DNA of 28,830 bases from Pseudomonadota bacterium (GCA_023388955.1 JAEWFH010000066.1:1-28830); one strand, 5' to 3'. Positions 14,511 to 24,447 are shown, counted from the first letter of the stretch. Translations and numbers: made by a program. Notes: generated by a model from the letters alone, not told the origin.

Positions 14511-15278
14511 CTACTTGGAACTGACGTATTTCTCGCGGCGGATCTGCCGCGGCTCCAGGCCGGCCTCGCGCAAGGCCCCGAAGGCCGCGTCGACCATGTT
14601 GGGGTTGCCGCACAGGTAGGCGATGTCGCCCGCCGGGTCGGGTGCAAGCCCGTCCAGGCACTGCTGCACGTAGCCCCGGCGTACGTCCGGGTGGGCGTGC
14701 GTGGACCCGTCGCGGGGCAGCTCGCGGGAGAAGCACGGCAGGTAGCGGACATGGTCTGGATGGCGATCGGCGAAGGCCCGGAACTCGTCGCCGTACAGCA
14801 GCTCTTCCGGCCGTCGCGCACCTTGCAGCAGCACGACCCGGGCCTCGCGCGTGGCGATCGCCTGTTCCAGCAGCGGCAGCATCGAGCGGTACGGGGTAAC
14901 CCCGGTGCCGGTGGCGATCAGCAGGTAGCGGCGGTTGTCGTCCTGCGGCATCAGGCAGAAGCGCCCGAAGGGGCCGCTGGCCTCGACCGTGTCACCGACC
15001 TCCAGGCCCTCGAACAGCGCGGTCGCCGCGCCGCCGGGCACGAAGCTGACGGCGATCTCCACCATCGTGCCCGCCTCGCCGCCGACCTCGTGCACGGTCG
15101 CAAGCGAGTAGCTGCGCTTGGTCTCGGTGCCGTCGGCGTAGCGGAAGTGGACCTGGATGAACTGGCCGGGCTGGAACGGCAACCGCTCGCCGTCGGCACG
15201 GCGGAACACGTAGTGGCAGATGCCCGGCGCCAGCGGGCGCCAGGATTCGAGCTTCAGGGGAAAACGCGGGATCGCCAA
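14511..15278 (-). CDS. ferredoxin/flavodoxin-NADP+ reductase-like flavoprotein
   Basis: A 255-residue FAD/NAD(P)H oxidoreductase of the ferredoxin reductase superfamily that would pass electrons between NAD(P)H and a small redox partner. The FAD domain shows PFQPGQFIQVHF and RSYSLAT (55-61); the nucleotide domain shows LLIATGTGVTPYRSMLPL and a late LCGNPNMVDAA. The only plausible start is TTG at 15278 (TTG GCG ATC CCG CGT), with no clear ribosome site; the sequence from there fits the family N-terminus. It differs from the Fpr-type reductase of E. coli in its N-terminus and looks more like the reductase modules of oxygenases, but no partner is nearby. It is divergent from the YadG-like gene. 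Confidence 0.8.
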   Translation of the reverse strand: MAIPRFPLKLESWRPLAPGICHYVFRRADGERLPFQPGQFIQVHFRYADGTETKRSYSLATVHEVGGEAGTMVEIAVSFVPGGAATALFEGLEVGDTVEASGPFGRFCLMPQDDNRRYLLIATGTGVTPYRSMLPLLEQAIATREARVVLLQGARRPEELLYGDEFRAFADRHPDHVRYLPCFSRELPRDGSTHAHPDVRRGYVQQCLDGLAPDPAGDIAYLCGNPNMVDAAFGALREAGLEPRQIRREKYVSSK

Positions 15279-15360
15279 GGAAAAGGGCCTGCGGACGCGG
15301 TGGGGAGGGCCTGCGGCAGCGCGGGATACAGTGTGCCGCGGGCCGCTGCGGCGAGCCGCC

Positions 15361-15366
15361 TATACT
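15361..15366 (+). promoter_or_regulatory. possible -10 box of the yadG-like operon
   Basis: TATACT lies 58 bases before the ATG of the ABC exporter gene in the 145-bp divergent gap from the flavoprotein gene. No TTGACA-like -35 lies at 16-18 bp spacing, so the call rests on the -10 match and its position alone. Confidence 0.4.
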
Positions 15367-15423
15367 ACCGCGGTCCCTGCGGGGCGCGCCCTGCCCCGCC
15401 CACCACGCACAGGCAGCAACCGC

Positions 15424-16403
<980 letters not shown>

Positions 16404-16407
<4 letters not shown>

Positions 16408-17177
16408 GTTCCCGCCGCAACCTGGTCGCCCTCTACACCATCGCCCGCCGCGAGATCACCCGGATCATCCGCATCTGGGCCCAGACACTGGTGCCGCCGG
16501 CGATCACCATGACCTTGTACTTCCTGATCTTCGGCGGCCTGATCGGCTCGCGCATCGGGACCATGGACGGCATCGGTTACATGGACTTCATCGTCCCGGG
16601 CCTGGTGATGATGAGCGTGATCCAGAACAGCTACGGCAACATCGCCTCCAGCTTCTTCGGCGCCAAGTTCGGCCACTACGTCGAGGAGTTGCTGGTCAGC
16701 CCGATGCCCAACTGGGTGATCCTGGGCGGCTACGTGGCCGGGGCGATGGCCCGCGGCCTGGCGGTGGGCGTGATCGTGATGCTGATCGCCTCGCTGTTCA
16801 CCGACGTGCGCGTGGCCCATCCGCTGGTCGCGGCAACCACGCTGGCATTGGGCTCGCTGATCTTCGCCCTGGCCGGTTTCATCAACGCGGTGTTCGCGCG
16901 CAAGTTCGATGACGTCGCGATCGTGCCGACCTTCATCCTGACCCCGCTGACCTACCTGGGCGGCGTGTTCTACTCGATCACCCTGCTGCCGGACTGGGCA
17001 CAGGCGATGACCAAGGCGAACCCGATCTTCTACATGGTCAATGGCATGCGCCACGGCCTGCTGGGCGCCAGCGACGTGCCCTTGTGGACCAGCTACGTCC
17101 TGATGGTCGCCTTCGTGATGGTGCTCGCCGCGCTGGGCTTGTGGCTGCTGCGGCGCGGGACCGGGCTGCGCAGCTGA
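16404..17177 (+). CDS. yadH: YadH-type ABC-2 permease
   Basis: Membrane partner of the YadG-like ATPase, 257 residues, with six predicted helices. These include TLVPPAITMTLYFLIFGGLIG, YMDFIVPGLVMMSVI, ILGGYVAGAMARGLAVGVIVMLI, TLALGSLIFALAGFINAVF, TFILTPLTYLGGVFYSI and SYVLMVAFVMVLAALGLWLL. The ARREITRI N-terminal coupling region and PLTYLGGVFYS are typical of the ABC-2 exporter family. The product probably works as a dimer in the inner membrane. It overlaps yadG and ends ten bases before the next gene, so all three probably form one operon. Confidence 0.88.
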
Positions 17178-17187
17178 GGAGCCTGGC

Positions 17188-18318
17188 TTGACCCTCGTCC
17201 AGGCCATAACGAGTCTTCCGTCCCGCCGGTTCCACTACCGGGCCTGGCGGCAAGCACCGCTGCTCCTGGCGGGCCTGCTCGCACTGCCGGCAGGTGCAGC
17301 GGAGTGGAACTGGGCGGACGACCCGCATGCGCAGCGCCCCGAGTACGCGGCATCGACAGCCGCCTGCGAGCGCGTACGCGACCTGCGGCCGCCAGCACGC
17401 CACCGGGCCGCCACGGAACAGGCGCGCGCGCTGGCCGGCTGCGACGCCCAGGCGCTGTACTACGGCATCGGCATGGCCGCCGATCCGGTCCGGGCGCGGC
17501 AGTGCGCGTTGCTCAACGTCGATACGGTCGGTGCCGACGCCGCGCCCCTGTTCGCCGGAAACGACCTGTTGATGACGGTCTACGCCAATGGCGTCGGTGC
17601 CGAGCGCGACCTGGACCTTGCCACCGCGCTGGCGTGCCGGATCCAGGGTGCCCGCGCCGAAGTGAATGGACGCGTGCTGCACCTGCAGGCGCTGAAGGAC
17701 TCGCTGGACCCGGGCACCGGTTTCCACTTCTGCGACGACATCACCAGCGGGCTGGCGATGGGCTATTGCGCCGGCCATACCGCCCGGCTCGACGCGGATC
17801 ACCGCGACCGGCGCCTGGAGCGGCTGGCCAGGTGGTGGGACGAAGCCGACCGCGCCGCATTCGAACCACTGCGCGAGGCGGCCACCGCATTTGCCGAGGC
17901 GAGCGCTGGCCACGAGGTCGACATGTCCGGCACCGCCCGTGCCGCGCTCAGCATCCAGCACCATCACCGACTGCTTGATGCATTCGTCGCGCTGCTGGCG
18001 ACGCTGGAGTCCGACAGCCTGCCGGTGGCCGATGCGGACGAACGCGCTGCCGCTGACGCCCGCCTCAACGAGGTGTACCGGCAGCTGATGGCGCCGCGCG
18101 CGCCGGCCGACGGTACGTCCTCCGACCGCGACCGCCTCGGCTACGGCACCGTCACCCGCGCGGATGTCCGCGTCGCCCAGCGCGCGTGGCTGGTCTACCG
18201 CGACGCATGGATCGCGTTCGCCGCGCAGCGCTACTGGCAGATGGAGGACAGCGTGGCGACCTGGCTGACCCGTCGCCGCGCCGACGACCTTGCCACGTAC
18301 CTGCCGCGGCAGGACTGA
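17188..18318 (+). CDS. secreted protein with LprI/DUF1311-like C-terminus
   Basis: A 376-residue exported protein. The TTG start at 17188 is supported by GAGGAG six bases upstream, which overlaps the end of the yadH-like gene; no ATG lies nearby. A basic N-terminus and hydrophobic core (APLLLAGLLALPAGAA) look like a Sec signal peptide cleaved near AGAAEW. The middle contains paired Cys residues and a region resembling Sel1-like repeats only weakly. The last 100 residues (LNEVYRQLM ... ADVRVAQRAWLVYRDAWIAFAAQRYW) match the DUF1311/LprI pattern, a family whose mycobacterial member LprI inhibits lysozyme. Coupling to an ABC exporter suggests an envelope role; inhibitor activity is inference. Confidence 0.7.
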   Translation: MTLVQAITSLPSRRFHYRAWRQAPLLLAGLLALPAGAAEWNWADDPHAQRPEYAASTAACERVRDLRPPARHRAATEQARALAGCDAQALYYGIGMAADPVRARQCALLNVDTVGADAAPLFAGNDLLMTVYANGVGAERDLDLATALACRIQGARAEVNGRVLHLQALKDSLDPGTGFHFCDDITSGLAMGYCAGHTARLDADHRDRRLERLARWWDEADRAAFEPLREAATAFAEASAGHEVDMSGTARAALSIQHHHRLLDAFVALLATLESDSLPVADADERAAADARLNEVYRQLMAPRAPADGTSSDRDRLGYGTVTRADVRVAQRAWLVYRDAWIAFAAQRYWQMEDSVATWLTRRRADDLATYLPRQD

Positions 18319-18345
18319 GCCCGGCAGCGGGCGCGGTGCGGCGGT

Positions 18346-19140
18346 TCAGCCGCCCGGGAGCCGGAAGAACGCGCGCGTGGTGGCAGTGGCATTGGCGGCC
18401 GTCACCTCGACCTCCTCGCCGCGGTCACGCGCAAGCTCCCCGACGATGTGGGCGAGGTACATCGGCTCGTTGCGCCGGTGCGACGGCGCCGGCTTGACCG
18501 TGCGCGGCAGCAGGTAGGGCGCGTCGGTCTCGATCATCAGCCGGTTGGCCGGGATGTTCTTCACCAGCTCGCGCAGGTGCTGGCCGCGGCGCTCGTCGCA
18601 CAGCCAGCCGGTGATGCCGATGTACCAGTCCTGGTCGAGGTAGTCGAACAACTCCTCGCGGCTGCCGGTGAAGCAGTGCACCACCGCCGGGCCGAGCCGG
18701 CCGTCGAACCCGCGCATCACCGACATGAAGTCGGCATGCGCATCGCGCTGGTGCAGGAACAGCGGCTTGCCGGTATCAACCGCGATCTGCAGCTGCATTT
18801 CGAACGCACGCCGCTGTGCGGGCCGCGGTGAGAAGTCGCGGAAGTAGTCGAGCCCGCATTCGCCCACGGCGACGACTTCGGCGTGCGCATGCAGCGCGCG
18901 CATCTCCGCGTCGCACTCGGCGGTGTACTCGCTGGCGTGGTGCGGGTGCACGCCGGCGGTGGCGAAAAGTTCGCCAGGGTGCGCCTGCGCGAGTGCCAGT
19001 GCTTGCGGCGAGTGCTCGCGGCTGGCGCCGGTGACGACCATCTGCACGACGCCGGCATCGCGCGCGCGCTGCATCACCGCGTCGCGGTCGTGGTCGAAGG
19101 AGTCGTGGGTGAGGTTGGCGCCGATGTCGATCAATTCCAT
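18346..19140 (-). CDS. tatD: TatD-type metal-dependent deoxyribonuclease
   Basis: TatD-family hydrolase, a TIM-barrel nuclease active on single-stranded DNA and implicated in DNA repair and quality control. The ATG at 19140 gives 264 residues beginning MELIDIGANLTHDSFDHDRD; the DIGANLT start is typical of TatD proper rather than of the HxH-bearing YcfH and YjjV paralogues. Metal-binding and active-site segments seen: VGECGLDYFRDFS, FLHQRDAH, VVHCFTGS and MIETDAPYLLPRT. Another ATG three codons upstream (19149) is possible, and neither has an obvious ribosome site. It is not next to tatABC. It converges on the LprI-like gene and diverges from hrpB. Confidence 0.92.
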   Translation of the reverse strand: MELIDIGANLTHDSFDHDRDAVMQRARDAGVVQMVVTGASREHSPQALALAQAHPGELFATAGVHPHHASEYTAECDAEMRALHAHAEVVAVGECGLDYFRDFSPRPAQRRAFEMQLQIAVDTGKPLFLHQRDAHADFMSVMRGFDGRLGPAVVHCFTGSREELFDYLDQDWYIGITGWLCDERRGQHLRELVKNIPANRLMIETDAPYLLPRTVKPAPSHRRNEPMYLAHIVGELARDRGEEVEVTAANATATTRAFFRLPGG

Positions 19141-19283
19141 GGGCGGCATTGTAGTGACCGGCTGCGTCGCGGGGATCCCGCTTCCGAAGCCGCTGAACTC
19201 TGCCTCACGCCCGGTGAACCATCCGAAGGAAGTCGGGCTCCTGGCCCGGAGCCCGGTGCGTGCGGGGATGACATCATTCCCGG

Positions 19284-21791
19284 ATGGATGGGCTGCCGAT
19301 CGATGAACTGCTCCCGCGCGTGCGCGAGAGCCTGCATGCGCACCCGCGGCTGGTGCTGGAAGCGCCACCGGGGGCCGGCAAGACCACCCGCGTCCCGCTG
19401 GCCCTGCTCGACGAGCCATGGCTGGAAGGACGCAGGATCCTCATGCTCGAGCCGCGGCGGGTGGCGGCGCGGGCGGCGGCGCGGTTCATGGCGGCGGCGC
19501 TGGGCGAGGAGGTCGGGCACACGGTCGGGTACCGGATCCGCTTCGAAAACCGCACCTCGGCGCAGACCCGCATCGAGGTGGTCACCGAGGGCATCCTGAC
19601 CCGCATGATCCAGGACGATCCGTCACTCGACGGCGTCGGCGCGGTGCTGTTCGACGAGTTCCACGAGCGCCACCTGGCCGGGGACCTGGGCCTGGCACTG
19701 GCGCTGGACGTGCAGGGCGGGCTGCGCGAGGACCTGCGGGTCGTGGTGATGTCGGCGACGCTCGATGGCGAGAGGCTGTCGAGGTTGCTGGAGGCGCCGC
19801 GGCTGTCGAGCGCGGGGCGCGGCTTTCCGGTCGAGGTGGCGCATTTCCCGGCCCGGCGTGAGGAGAAGCCGGGGCACCACGCGGTGCGTGCGGTCCTGCA
19901 TGCGCTGGCGTCGCATCCGGGTGACGTGCTGGTGTTCCTGCCCGGCCAGCGCGAGATCGGGCGGGTGCAGGCGCTGCTTGCCGGGCAGGTCGCGGCGGAG
20001 GTGGAGGTGGCCTGCCTGCATGGCGAGCTGCCGGTCGGGCAGCAGTCGCAGGTGTTGCAGCCGGCCCCGGAGGGGAGGCGGCGGGTCGTGCTTTCCACCA
20101 ACGTCGCCGAGTCCAGCGTGACCCTGCCCGGCGTGCGCGTGGTGGTCGACAGCGGCCTGGCGCGCGAGCCGCGCTTCGATCCCAACAGCGGCTTCTCGCG
20201 CCTGGACGTGGTGGCGATCAGCCAGGCTTCGGCCGACCAGCGGGCCGGGCGTGCCGGCCGGGTGGCCGAGGGCTGGGCGTACCGGCTGTGGCCGCAGTCG
20301 CAACGGCTGGAGCCGCAACGCAGGCCGGAGATCGCGCAGGTCGACCTGGCGGCATTGGCGCTGGAGCTGGCGGCGTGGGGCTCGGACCGGCTGTGCTTCG
20401 TCGATCCGCCGCCGCCGGGTTCGCTGGCCGCGGCGCGCGCACTGCTGGCGCGGCTGGGCGCGCTGCACGACGGGGCCCTCACCGCGAAAGGGCGGCGCAT
20501 GCTGGAGCTGGGGACCCATCCGCGGCTGGCGGCGATGCTGCTCGCGCCGGGCGATCCGGTCGAGCAGGCGCTGGCCTTCGACCTGGCCGCGTTGCTGGAG
20601 TCGCGCGACCCGATGCGCGGCGCCGGCGACGTGCTCGCCAGCCGCTGGCGGGCGCTGGCCGGGTTCCGCGGGCGCGCGGGAACGGCAGGTGGCGACGCCG
20701 GGGCGCTGGCCGCGATCGATGCACTGGCCCGGCAATGGCGCCGTCGCCTGCGGCTGGACGTGGCGACCCCGGTGCAGGTGTCGGCGCACCGGCTGGGCGA
20801 CCTGCTCGCACATGCCTTTCCCGATCGCATCGCCCGCCAGCATCCTGGCGATCCGGACCGGTATCAGCTCAGCAGCGGGCGTGGCGCAAGCCTGTTGCCG
20901 GACAGCGGACTGCGTGGCGAGCCGTGGCTGGTGGTCGCGGACCTGCGCCTGCCGACCGGCGGCGATCGTGGACAGGCGCGCATCCTGCAGGCCGCACCGC
21001 TGGATCCGGCCCGCCTGGAGCGCGAATGGCCGGAGCGCTTCACCCGCTCCGACGAGGTGCGCTGGGATGCCGGCGGGCGACGCATCGTCGCCGTGCGCGA
21101 GCATCGTTTCGACGCCATCGTGCTCGACAGCCGTCCCCTTCCGGAGCCGGACCGCAGCCGCTATGCCGAGGCACTGGTCGATGCCGTCCGCCAGCTGGGC
21201 CTGGGCGCGCTGCCGTGGACCCCGGCGTTGCAACAGTGGCGGGCACGGGTCCGGTGCCTGCGCGCGTGGATGCCGGACGCGGGTTTCCCGGACCTGTCCG
21301 ACGCCGCTTTGCTGGACGCTGCCCCGCAGTGGCTGCAGCCGGCGCTGGAGGGAATGGGCCGGCTGGACGCGCTCTCGGCGCCCGCCTTCGGCGATGCCCT
21401 GCGCACCTGCCTGGACTGGAACCTGCAACGCGAACTCGACCGTCTCGCACCATTGCGCGTGAGCGTGCCATCCGGACTGGAGCGACCCGTTGCCTATGCC
21501 TTCGACGAGGCCACCGGTGAACCGGTCGAGCCGGTACTGGCGGTCAAGTTGCAGGAGCTGTTCGGCCTGGCCGAAACCCCACGCATCGCCGACGGCCGGG
21601 TAGCGCTGATGCTGCACCTGCTTTCACCCGGTGGCCGCCCGCTGCAGGTGACCCGCGACCTGCGGGGGTTCTGGGAACGGACCTACCCGGAGGTGCGCCG
21701 GGAAATGAAGGGCCGATACCCGAAGCACCCCTGGCCCGATGACCCGTGGACGGCGACCGCCACCCATCGCGCAAAGCCGCGCGGCCGCTGA
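19284..21791 (+). CDS. hrpB: ATP-dependent RNA helicase HrpB
   Basis: DEAH-box RNA helicase of the HrpB family (not the type III secretion gene of the same name); its cellular role in RNA metabolism is poorly defined. The 835-residue product is full length. Motifs: Walker A APPGAGKTT (27-35), LEPRRVAARAAA, DEFHER (124-129, DExH variant), MSATLDG, STNVAESSVTLPGV, and motif VI QRAGRAGR (319-326). The C-terminal HrpB-specific region ends in YPKHPWPDDP, a family hallmark. It faces away from tatD across a 143-bp gap in which no strong promoter is evident. Confidence 0.96.
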   Translation: MDGLPIDELLPRVRESLHAHPRLVLEAPPGAGKTTRVPLALLDEPWLEGRRILMLEPRRVAARAAARFMAAALGEEVGHTVGYRIRFENRTSAQTRIEVVTEGILTRMIQDDPSLDGVGAVLFDEFHERHLAGDLGLALALDVQGGLREDLRVVVMSATLDGERLSRLLEAPRLSSAGRGFPVEVAHFPARREEKPGHHAVRAVLHALASHPGDVLVFLPGQREIGRVQALLAGQVAAEVEVACLHGELPVGQQSQVLQPAPEGRRRVVLSTNVAESSVTLPGVRVVVDSGLAREPRFDPNSGFSRLDVVAISQASADQRAGRAGRVAEGWAYRLWPQSQRLEPQRRPEIAQVDLAALALELAAWGSDRLCFVDPPPPGSLAAARALLARLGALHDGALTAKGRRMLELGTHPRLAAMLLAPGDPVEQALAFDLAALLESRDPMRGAGDVLASRWRALAGFRGRAGTAGGDAGALAAIDALARQWRRRLRLDVATPVQVSAHRLGDLLAHAFPDRIARQHPGDPDRYQLSSGRGASLLPDSGLRGEPWLVVADLRLPTGGDRGQARILQAAPLDPARLEREWPERFTRSDEVRWDAGGRRIVAVREHRFDAIVLDSRPLPEPDRSRYAEALVDAVRQLGLGALPWTPALQQWRARVRCLRAWMPDAGFPDLSDAALLDAAPQWLQPALEGMGRLDALSAPAFGDALRTCLDWNLQRELDRLAPLRVSVPSGLERPVAYAFDEATGEPVEPVLAVKLQELFGLAETPRIADGRVALMLHLLSPGGRPLQVTRDLRGFWERTYPEVRREMKGRYPKHPWPDDPWTATATHRAKPRGR

Positions 21792-21882
21792 TCGTCCATT
21801 CAGCTGCACGTCGCCGCGGCTCACGCCGGAAGAACGCAGGTGGCGGCAGAATGCGCCCATCTCCATCCTCCGGGACACCAAG

Positions 21883-22278
21883 ATGAGCCGATTCGACCGC
21901 ATTTCCGACCGGGCCCTGGACTTCGCTGGCGACGTCGGTGATCGCATCCGCCACGCCATTCCCGACGACATGGGACAGCGTATCCGTGGTGCATTGCCGA
22001 GCCGCGCCGGCGGCCTGCTGGAGACCGGCGTCGCGCTGGGCGCGATGCGTACCGGGGCCAGGGCGGCCGGTGGCTTCGCCCGCCGCCACCCGGCCGTGCT
22101 GGCGGCGACCGTCGCTGGCGCCGGTTTGCTGTGGTACGCGGCGCAGCGGCGCAAGAAGCAGCAGGCGCAGGCCCGCAACGGACATACCTACGAGGGCAGC
22201 GCCAGGCGCCTGGACGGGGAAGGCAACCCCAGCCCGGGCGGTGCGCCGCACGTGCGCCAGTCCGCGGTCGAACGCTAG
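21883..22278 (+). CDS. small single-helix membrane protein of unknown function
   Basis: I do not recognise a family. The ATG at 21883 gives 131 residues beginning MSRFDRISDRALDFAGDVGDRIRHAIPDDMGQRIRG, an amphipathic, charged N-terminal part. A Gly/Ala-rich segment follows, then one probable membrane helix (AVLAATVAGAGLLWYAA, about residues 69-85), then a basic stop-transfer patch (QRRKKQQAQ) and a short polar tail. That suggests a membrane protein with the basic tail in the cytoplasm. Codon use is like its neighbours, which supports a real gene. The ribosome site is weak. Its TAG stop shares CTAG with the TAG stop of the convergent kinase gene. Confidence 0.65.
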   Translation: MSRFDRISDRALDFAGDVGDRIRHAIPDDMGQRIRGALPSRAGGLLETGVALGAMRTGARAAGGFARRHPAVLAATVAGAGLLWYAAQRRKKQQAQARNGHTYEGSARRLDGEGNPSPGGAPHVRQSAVER

Positions 22279-23396
22279 GCCGGCGGTTCCTGCGGCGCCG
22301 CGCCGGCGTCGGGAAGCTCGATCACGAAGACCGCCCCGCCACCGGGGCGGTCTTCGTACCAGAGCTGGCCACCGGCGTTGTCGACGATGCGCTTGGCCAG
22401 CGACAGGCCCAGTCCGCTGGAGATGCCGTCGTCGCCTTCCTGCAGCCGGGTGAACGGCTTGAACAGTTCGCGCTGCTTCGCCGGGGGAATGCCCGGCCCG
22501 CGGTCGGCCGCCACCAGCTGCAGGTAGCCGGGCGCTCCGGCGCGCCCCGCCAGCGTGAGCTCCCCGCCGGGTGCGTATTTCATCGCGTTGGTCACCAGGT
22601 TCTCGCCGAGCTGGCGCAGCACCCGCGGGTCGATCGCCACGAAGGCCTGGCCAGGGGGAAGCGACAGGTGCAGGGCAATGCCGCGAGCGTCCAGTTGCAT
22701 CTCGTAACGCTGGTGCAGCCACTCCAGGGTCTCGCGCAGGCATGCGCGCGTGTCCTCCCCGGCCAGGCCGCCGCCACCGCGGCTTTCCAGGTAGTGGCGG
22801 ATGTACCCCAGCGCATCGTCCGCGCTCTCGTGGATCATCTGCAGGTAGCGCGGGATGCGCTCGGGCCGGCAGCCGTCCTGGCGCAGGATGTCGCTGGCGA
22901 ACAGCACGCTCGACAGCGGGTTCTTCAGGTCATGGGCGACCAGGTTGACCAGTTCCTCGCGTTCGCGCGCAACGCGCTCCAGCCGGTCCCGGGTGAGCTT
23001 GAGGCCGACGTGTGCGTTCACCCGCGCCAGCAGTTCCTCGGGCAGGAACGGCTTGGTCACGTAGTCGACCACCCCGGCATCGAAGGCACGCAGCAGCAGG
23101 TCGCGGTCATGGGCCGCCGTTACGAACACCACCGGCACGTCCAGGCCACGCTGGCGCAGGGCCTCGAGCACCTCGAAACCGTCCATGCCCGGCATCATCA
23201 TGTCCAGCAGGATCAGATCCGGGGCGCCCCGGTCGTACAGGACGAGTGCCTGCTCGCCGTTTTCGGCCGTTTCCACCGCGTAGCCCTCGCGGCCGAGGAG
23301 CGTGCTGACCACGCGCAGGTTGGCGGGCTGGTCGTCGACGACCAGGATGCGGCCCGCGGAAGCAACGGCCCTGTCCATGTGTGTGCTCTGTTTCAT
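22275..23396 (-). CDS. response regulator-histidine kinase fusion (soluble)
   Basis: A 373-residue signalling protein. An N-terminal receiver domain (about 16-130) has acidic residues DD at 21-22, phospho-acceptor Asp65 in LILLDMMMPG, and Lys115 in YVTKPF. It is followed by a HisKA dimerisation domain with H-box LVAHDLKNPLSS (His155) and an HATPase_c domain with N-box ENLVTNAMKYAP, G1 ADRGPGIP and G2 SSGLGLSLAKRI. There is no membrane helix or sensor domain, so input probably comes by phosphorylation of the receiver by another kinase. Start codons at 23396 or 23378 are both possible. No cognate regulator gene is adjacent. It lies 96 bases downstream of the methyltransferase-like gene on the same strand. 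Confidence 0.88.
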   Translation of the reverse strand: MKQSTHMDRAVASAGRILVVDDQPANLRVVSTLLGREGYAVETAENGEQALVLYDRGAPDLILLDMMMPGMDGFEVLEALRQRGLDVPVVFVTAAHDRDLLLRAFDAGVVDYVTKPFLPEELLARVNAHVGLKLTRDRLERVAREREELVNLVAHDLKNPLSSVLFASDILRQDGCRPERIPRYLQMIHESADDALGYIRHYLESRGGGGLAGEDTRACLRETLEWLHQRYEMQLDARGIALHLSLPPGQAFVAIDPRVLRQLGENLVTNAMKYAPGGELTLAGRAGAPGYLQLVAADRGPGIPPAKQRELFKPFTRLQEGDDGISSGLGLSLAKRIVDNAGGQLWYEDRPGGGAVFVIELPDAGAAPQEPPA

Positions 23397-23492
23397 CCAG
23401 CTGAACGGGAAGTTAGCAGAACCCGGAAGTACCGGCGTGCCGTACGCCCCAACTGGCTGAACGGTTAAAGAAGGGACCGTGGGCCGGGATGC

Positions 23493-24368
23493 TCAGCCGC
23501 CCGGCTTGCGGAAACGCAGCGTCATGCGGTCGCTTTCCCCGATCCGGGTGTACCGGGCGGCGTCCGCTTCCTCGTGGTTGTTGGTCGGCGGCAGGGTCCA
23601 CACGCCGTTGGGATGGTCCGCGGTGTCGACGGGATTGGCATTGACCTCGCTGGTCCCGTCCAGCACGAAGCCGGCCTGTTCGGCCAGCGCGACCACGCGC
23701 TGCTGGGCGACGTAGCCGCTGTCGTCCTTCGATTCGGGCCCGGCACGGTGCTCGACCACGCCCAGCACGCCGCCGGGGCGCAGCACCTCGTGGAAGCCCT
23801 GGAACATGCCTTCCGCCTGCCCGTTCGAGAGCCAGTTGTGCACGTTGCGGAAGGTCAGCACCACGTCCGCGCTGCCAGGTTCGCCGAACATCGGTGCCGC
23901 CGGATCGTAGGCCACGATGCCGGCGCGGCCGAACTGCTCGGGGGCGTCGGCGAACAGCTGTTCAAGCCGCAGGCGCTGGCGCTGCTGGTAGTCGCGGCGT
24001 CCCTCGGGCAAGGCTTCGGGATCGACCACCGCGGCCACGTAGCGTCCGCGCCCGTACAGGTACGGCGCGAGGATCTCCGCGTACCAGCCGCCCCCGGGCG
24101 TGATCTCCACCACGCTGTGGCCCGGCTCGACCCCGAAGAACTCCAGGGTCTCGACCGGATGGCGGAAGCCGTCGCGGGCGCGGTTGTCCCCGCTGCGCCA
24201 TTCGCCTTCGACGACGTCGGCAAGCGCGGGCGCACCCGCCTCCTGGGCTGGAGCGGTACTGGAGGAATCCGGCTCCGCGGCTGCATCCACCGGTACGGGC
24301 GTGGCGTCTGGGGCGCAGCCCATCATCAACACCGGGAGGAGCGCCATCGGCAGGAATCTCTTCTTCAT
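23493..24368 (-). CDS. lipoprotein with class I methyltransferase fold (COG4798-like)
   Basis: The ATG at 24368 gives 291 residues. The N-terminus MKKRFLPMALLPVLMMGCAP is a lipoprotein signal with Cys18 as lipidation site, followed by a Pro/Ala/Ser linker. The rest looks like a class I SAM-dependent methyltransferase: motif I VVEITPGGGWYAEI (86-99), an acidic residue after strand 2 (AAVVDPEA), ADVVLTFRNVHNWL as motif II/III, and VLRPGGVLGVVEHRAG. Predicted methyltransferases with export signals are known (COG4798). An exported enzyme would have no obvious SAM supply, so its real function is open. It is divergent from the GntR gene across 86 bp, and a TTGTCA-N16-TAGGCT promoter candidate on its strand overlaps the GntR -35 box. 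Confidence 0.8.
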   Translation of the reverse strand: MKKRFLPMALLPVLMMGCAPDATPVPVDAAAEPDSSSTAPAQEAGAPALADVVEGEWRSGDNRARDGFRHPVETLEFFGVEPGHSVVEITPGGGWYAEILAPYLYGRGRYVAAVVDPEALPEGRRDYQQRQRLRLEQLFADAPEQFGRAGIVAYDPAAPMFGEPGSADVVLTFRNVHNWLSNGQAEGMFQGFHEVLRPGGVLGVVEHRAGPESKDDSGYVAQQRVVALAEQAGFVLDGTSEVNANPVDTADHPNGVWTLPPTNNHEEADAARYTRIGESDRMTLRFRKPGG

Positions 24369-24418
24369 TCGTCTCGCCCATTCGCGGGAAGGTGGCCAGC
24401 CTAACGTACGGAGGCCAC

Positions 24419-24447
24419 TTGACAATGCGGACGTGTATTGGCTTAGT
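24419..24447 (+). promoter_or_regulatory. predicted promoter of the GntR-ABC operon
   Basis: A perfect -35 TTGACA (24419-24424) is followed after 17 bp by CTTAGT (24442-24447) as a weak -10. Transcription would begin about 24454-24455, at or next to the ATG of the regulator. The operator overlaps the spacer and -10. Confidence 0.6.

Noticed and set aside
19235..19285. Possible second REP element before hrpB
   Set aside because: Only one imperfect half-palindrome (GGGGATGA / TCATTCCC) remains; not enough to call a feature, mentioned only as a possible relic.
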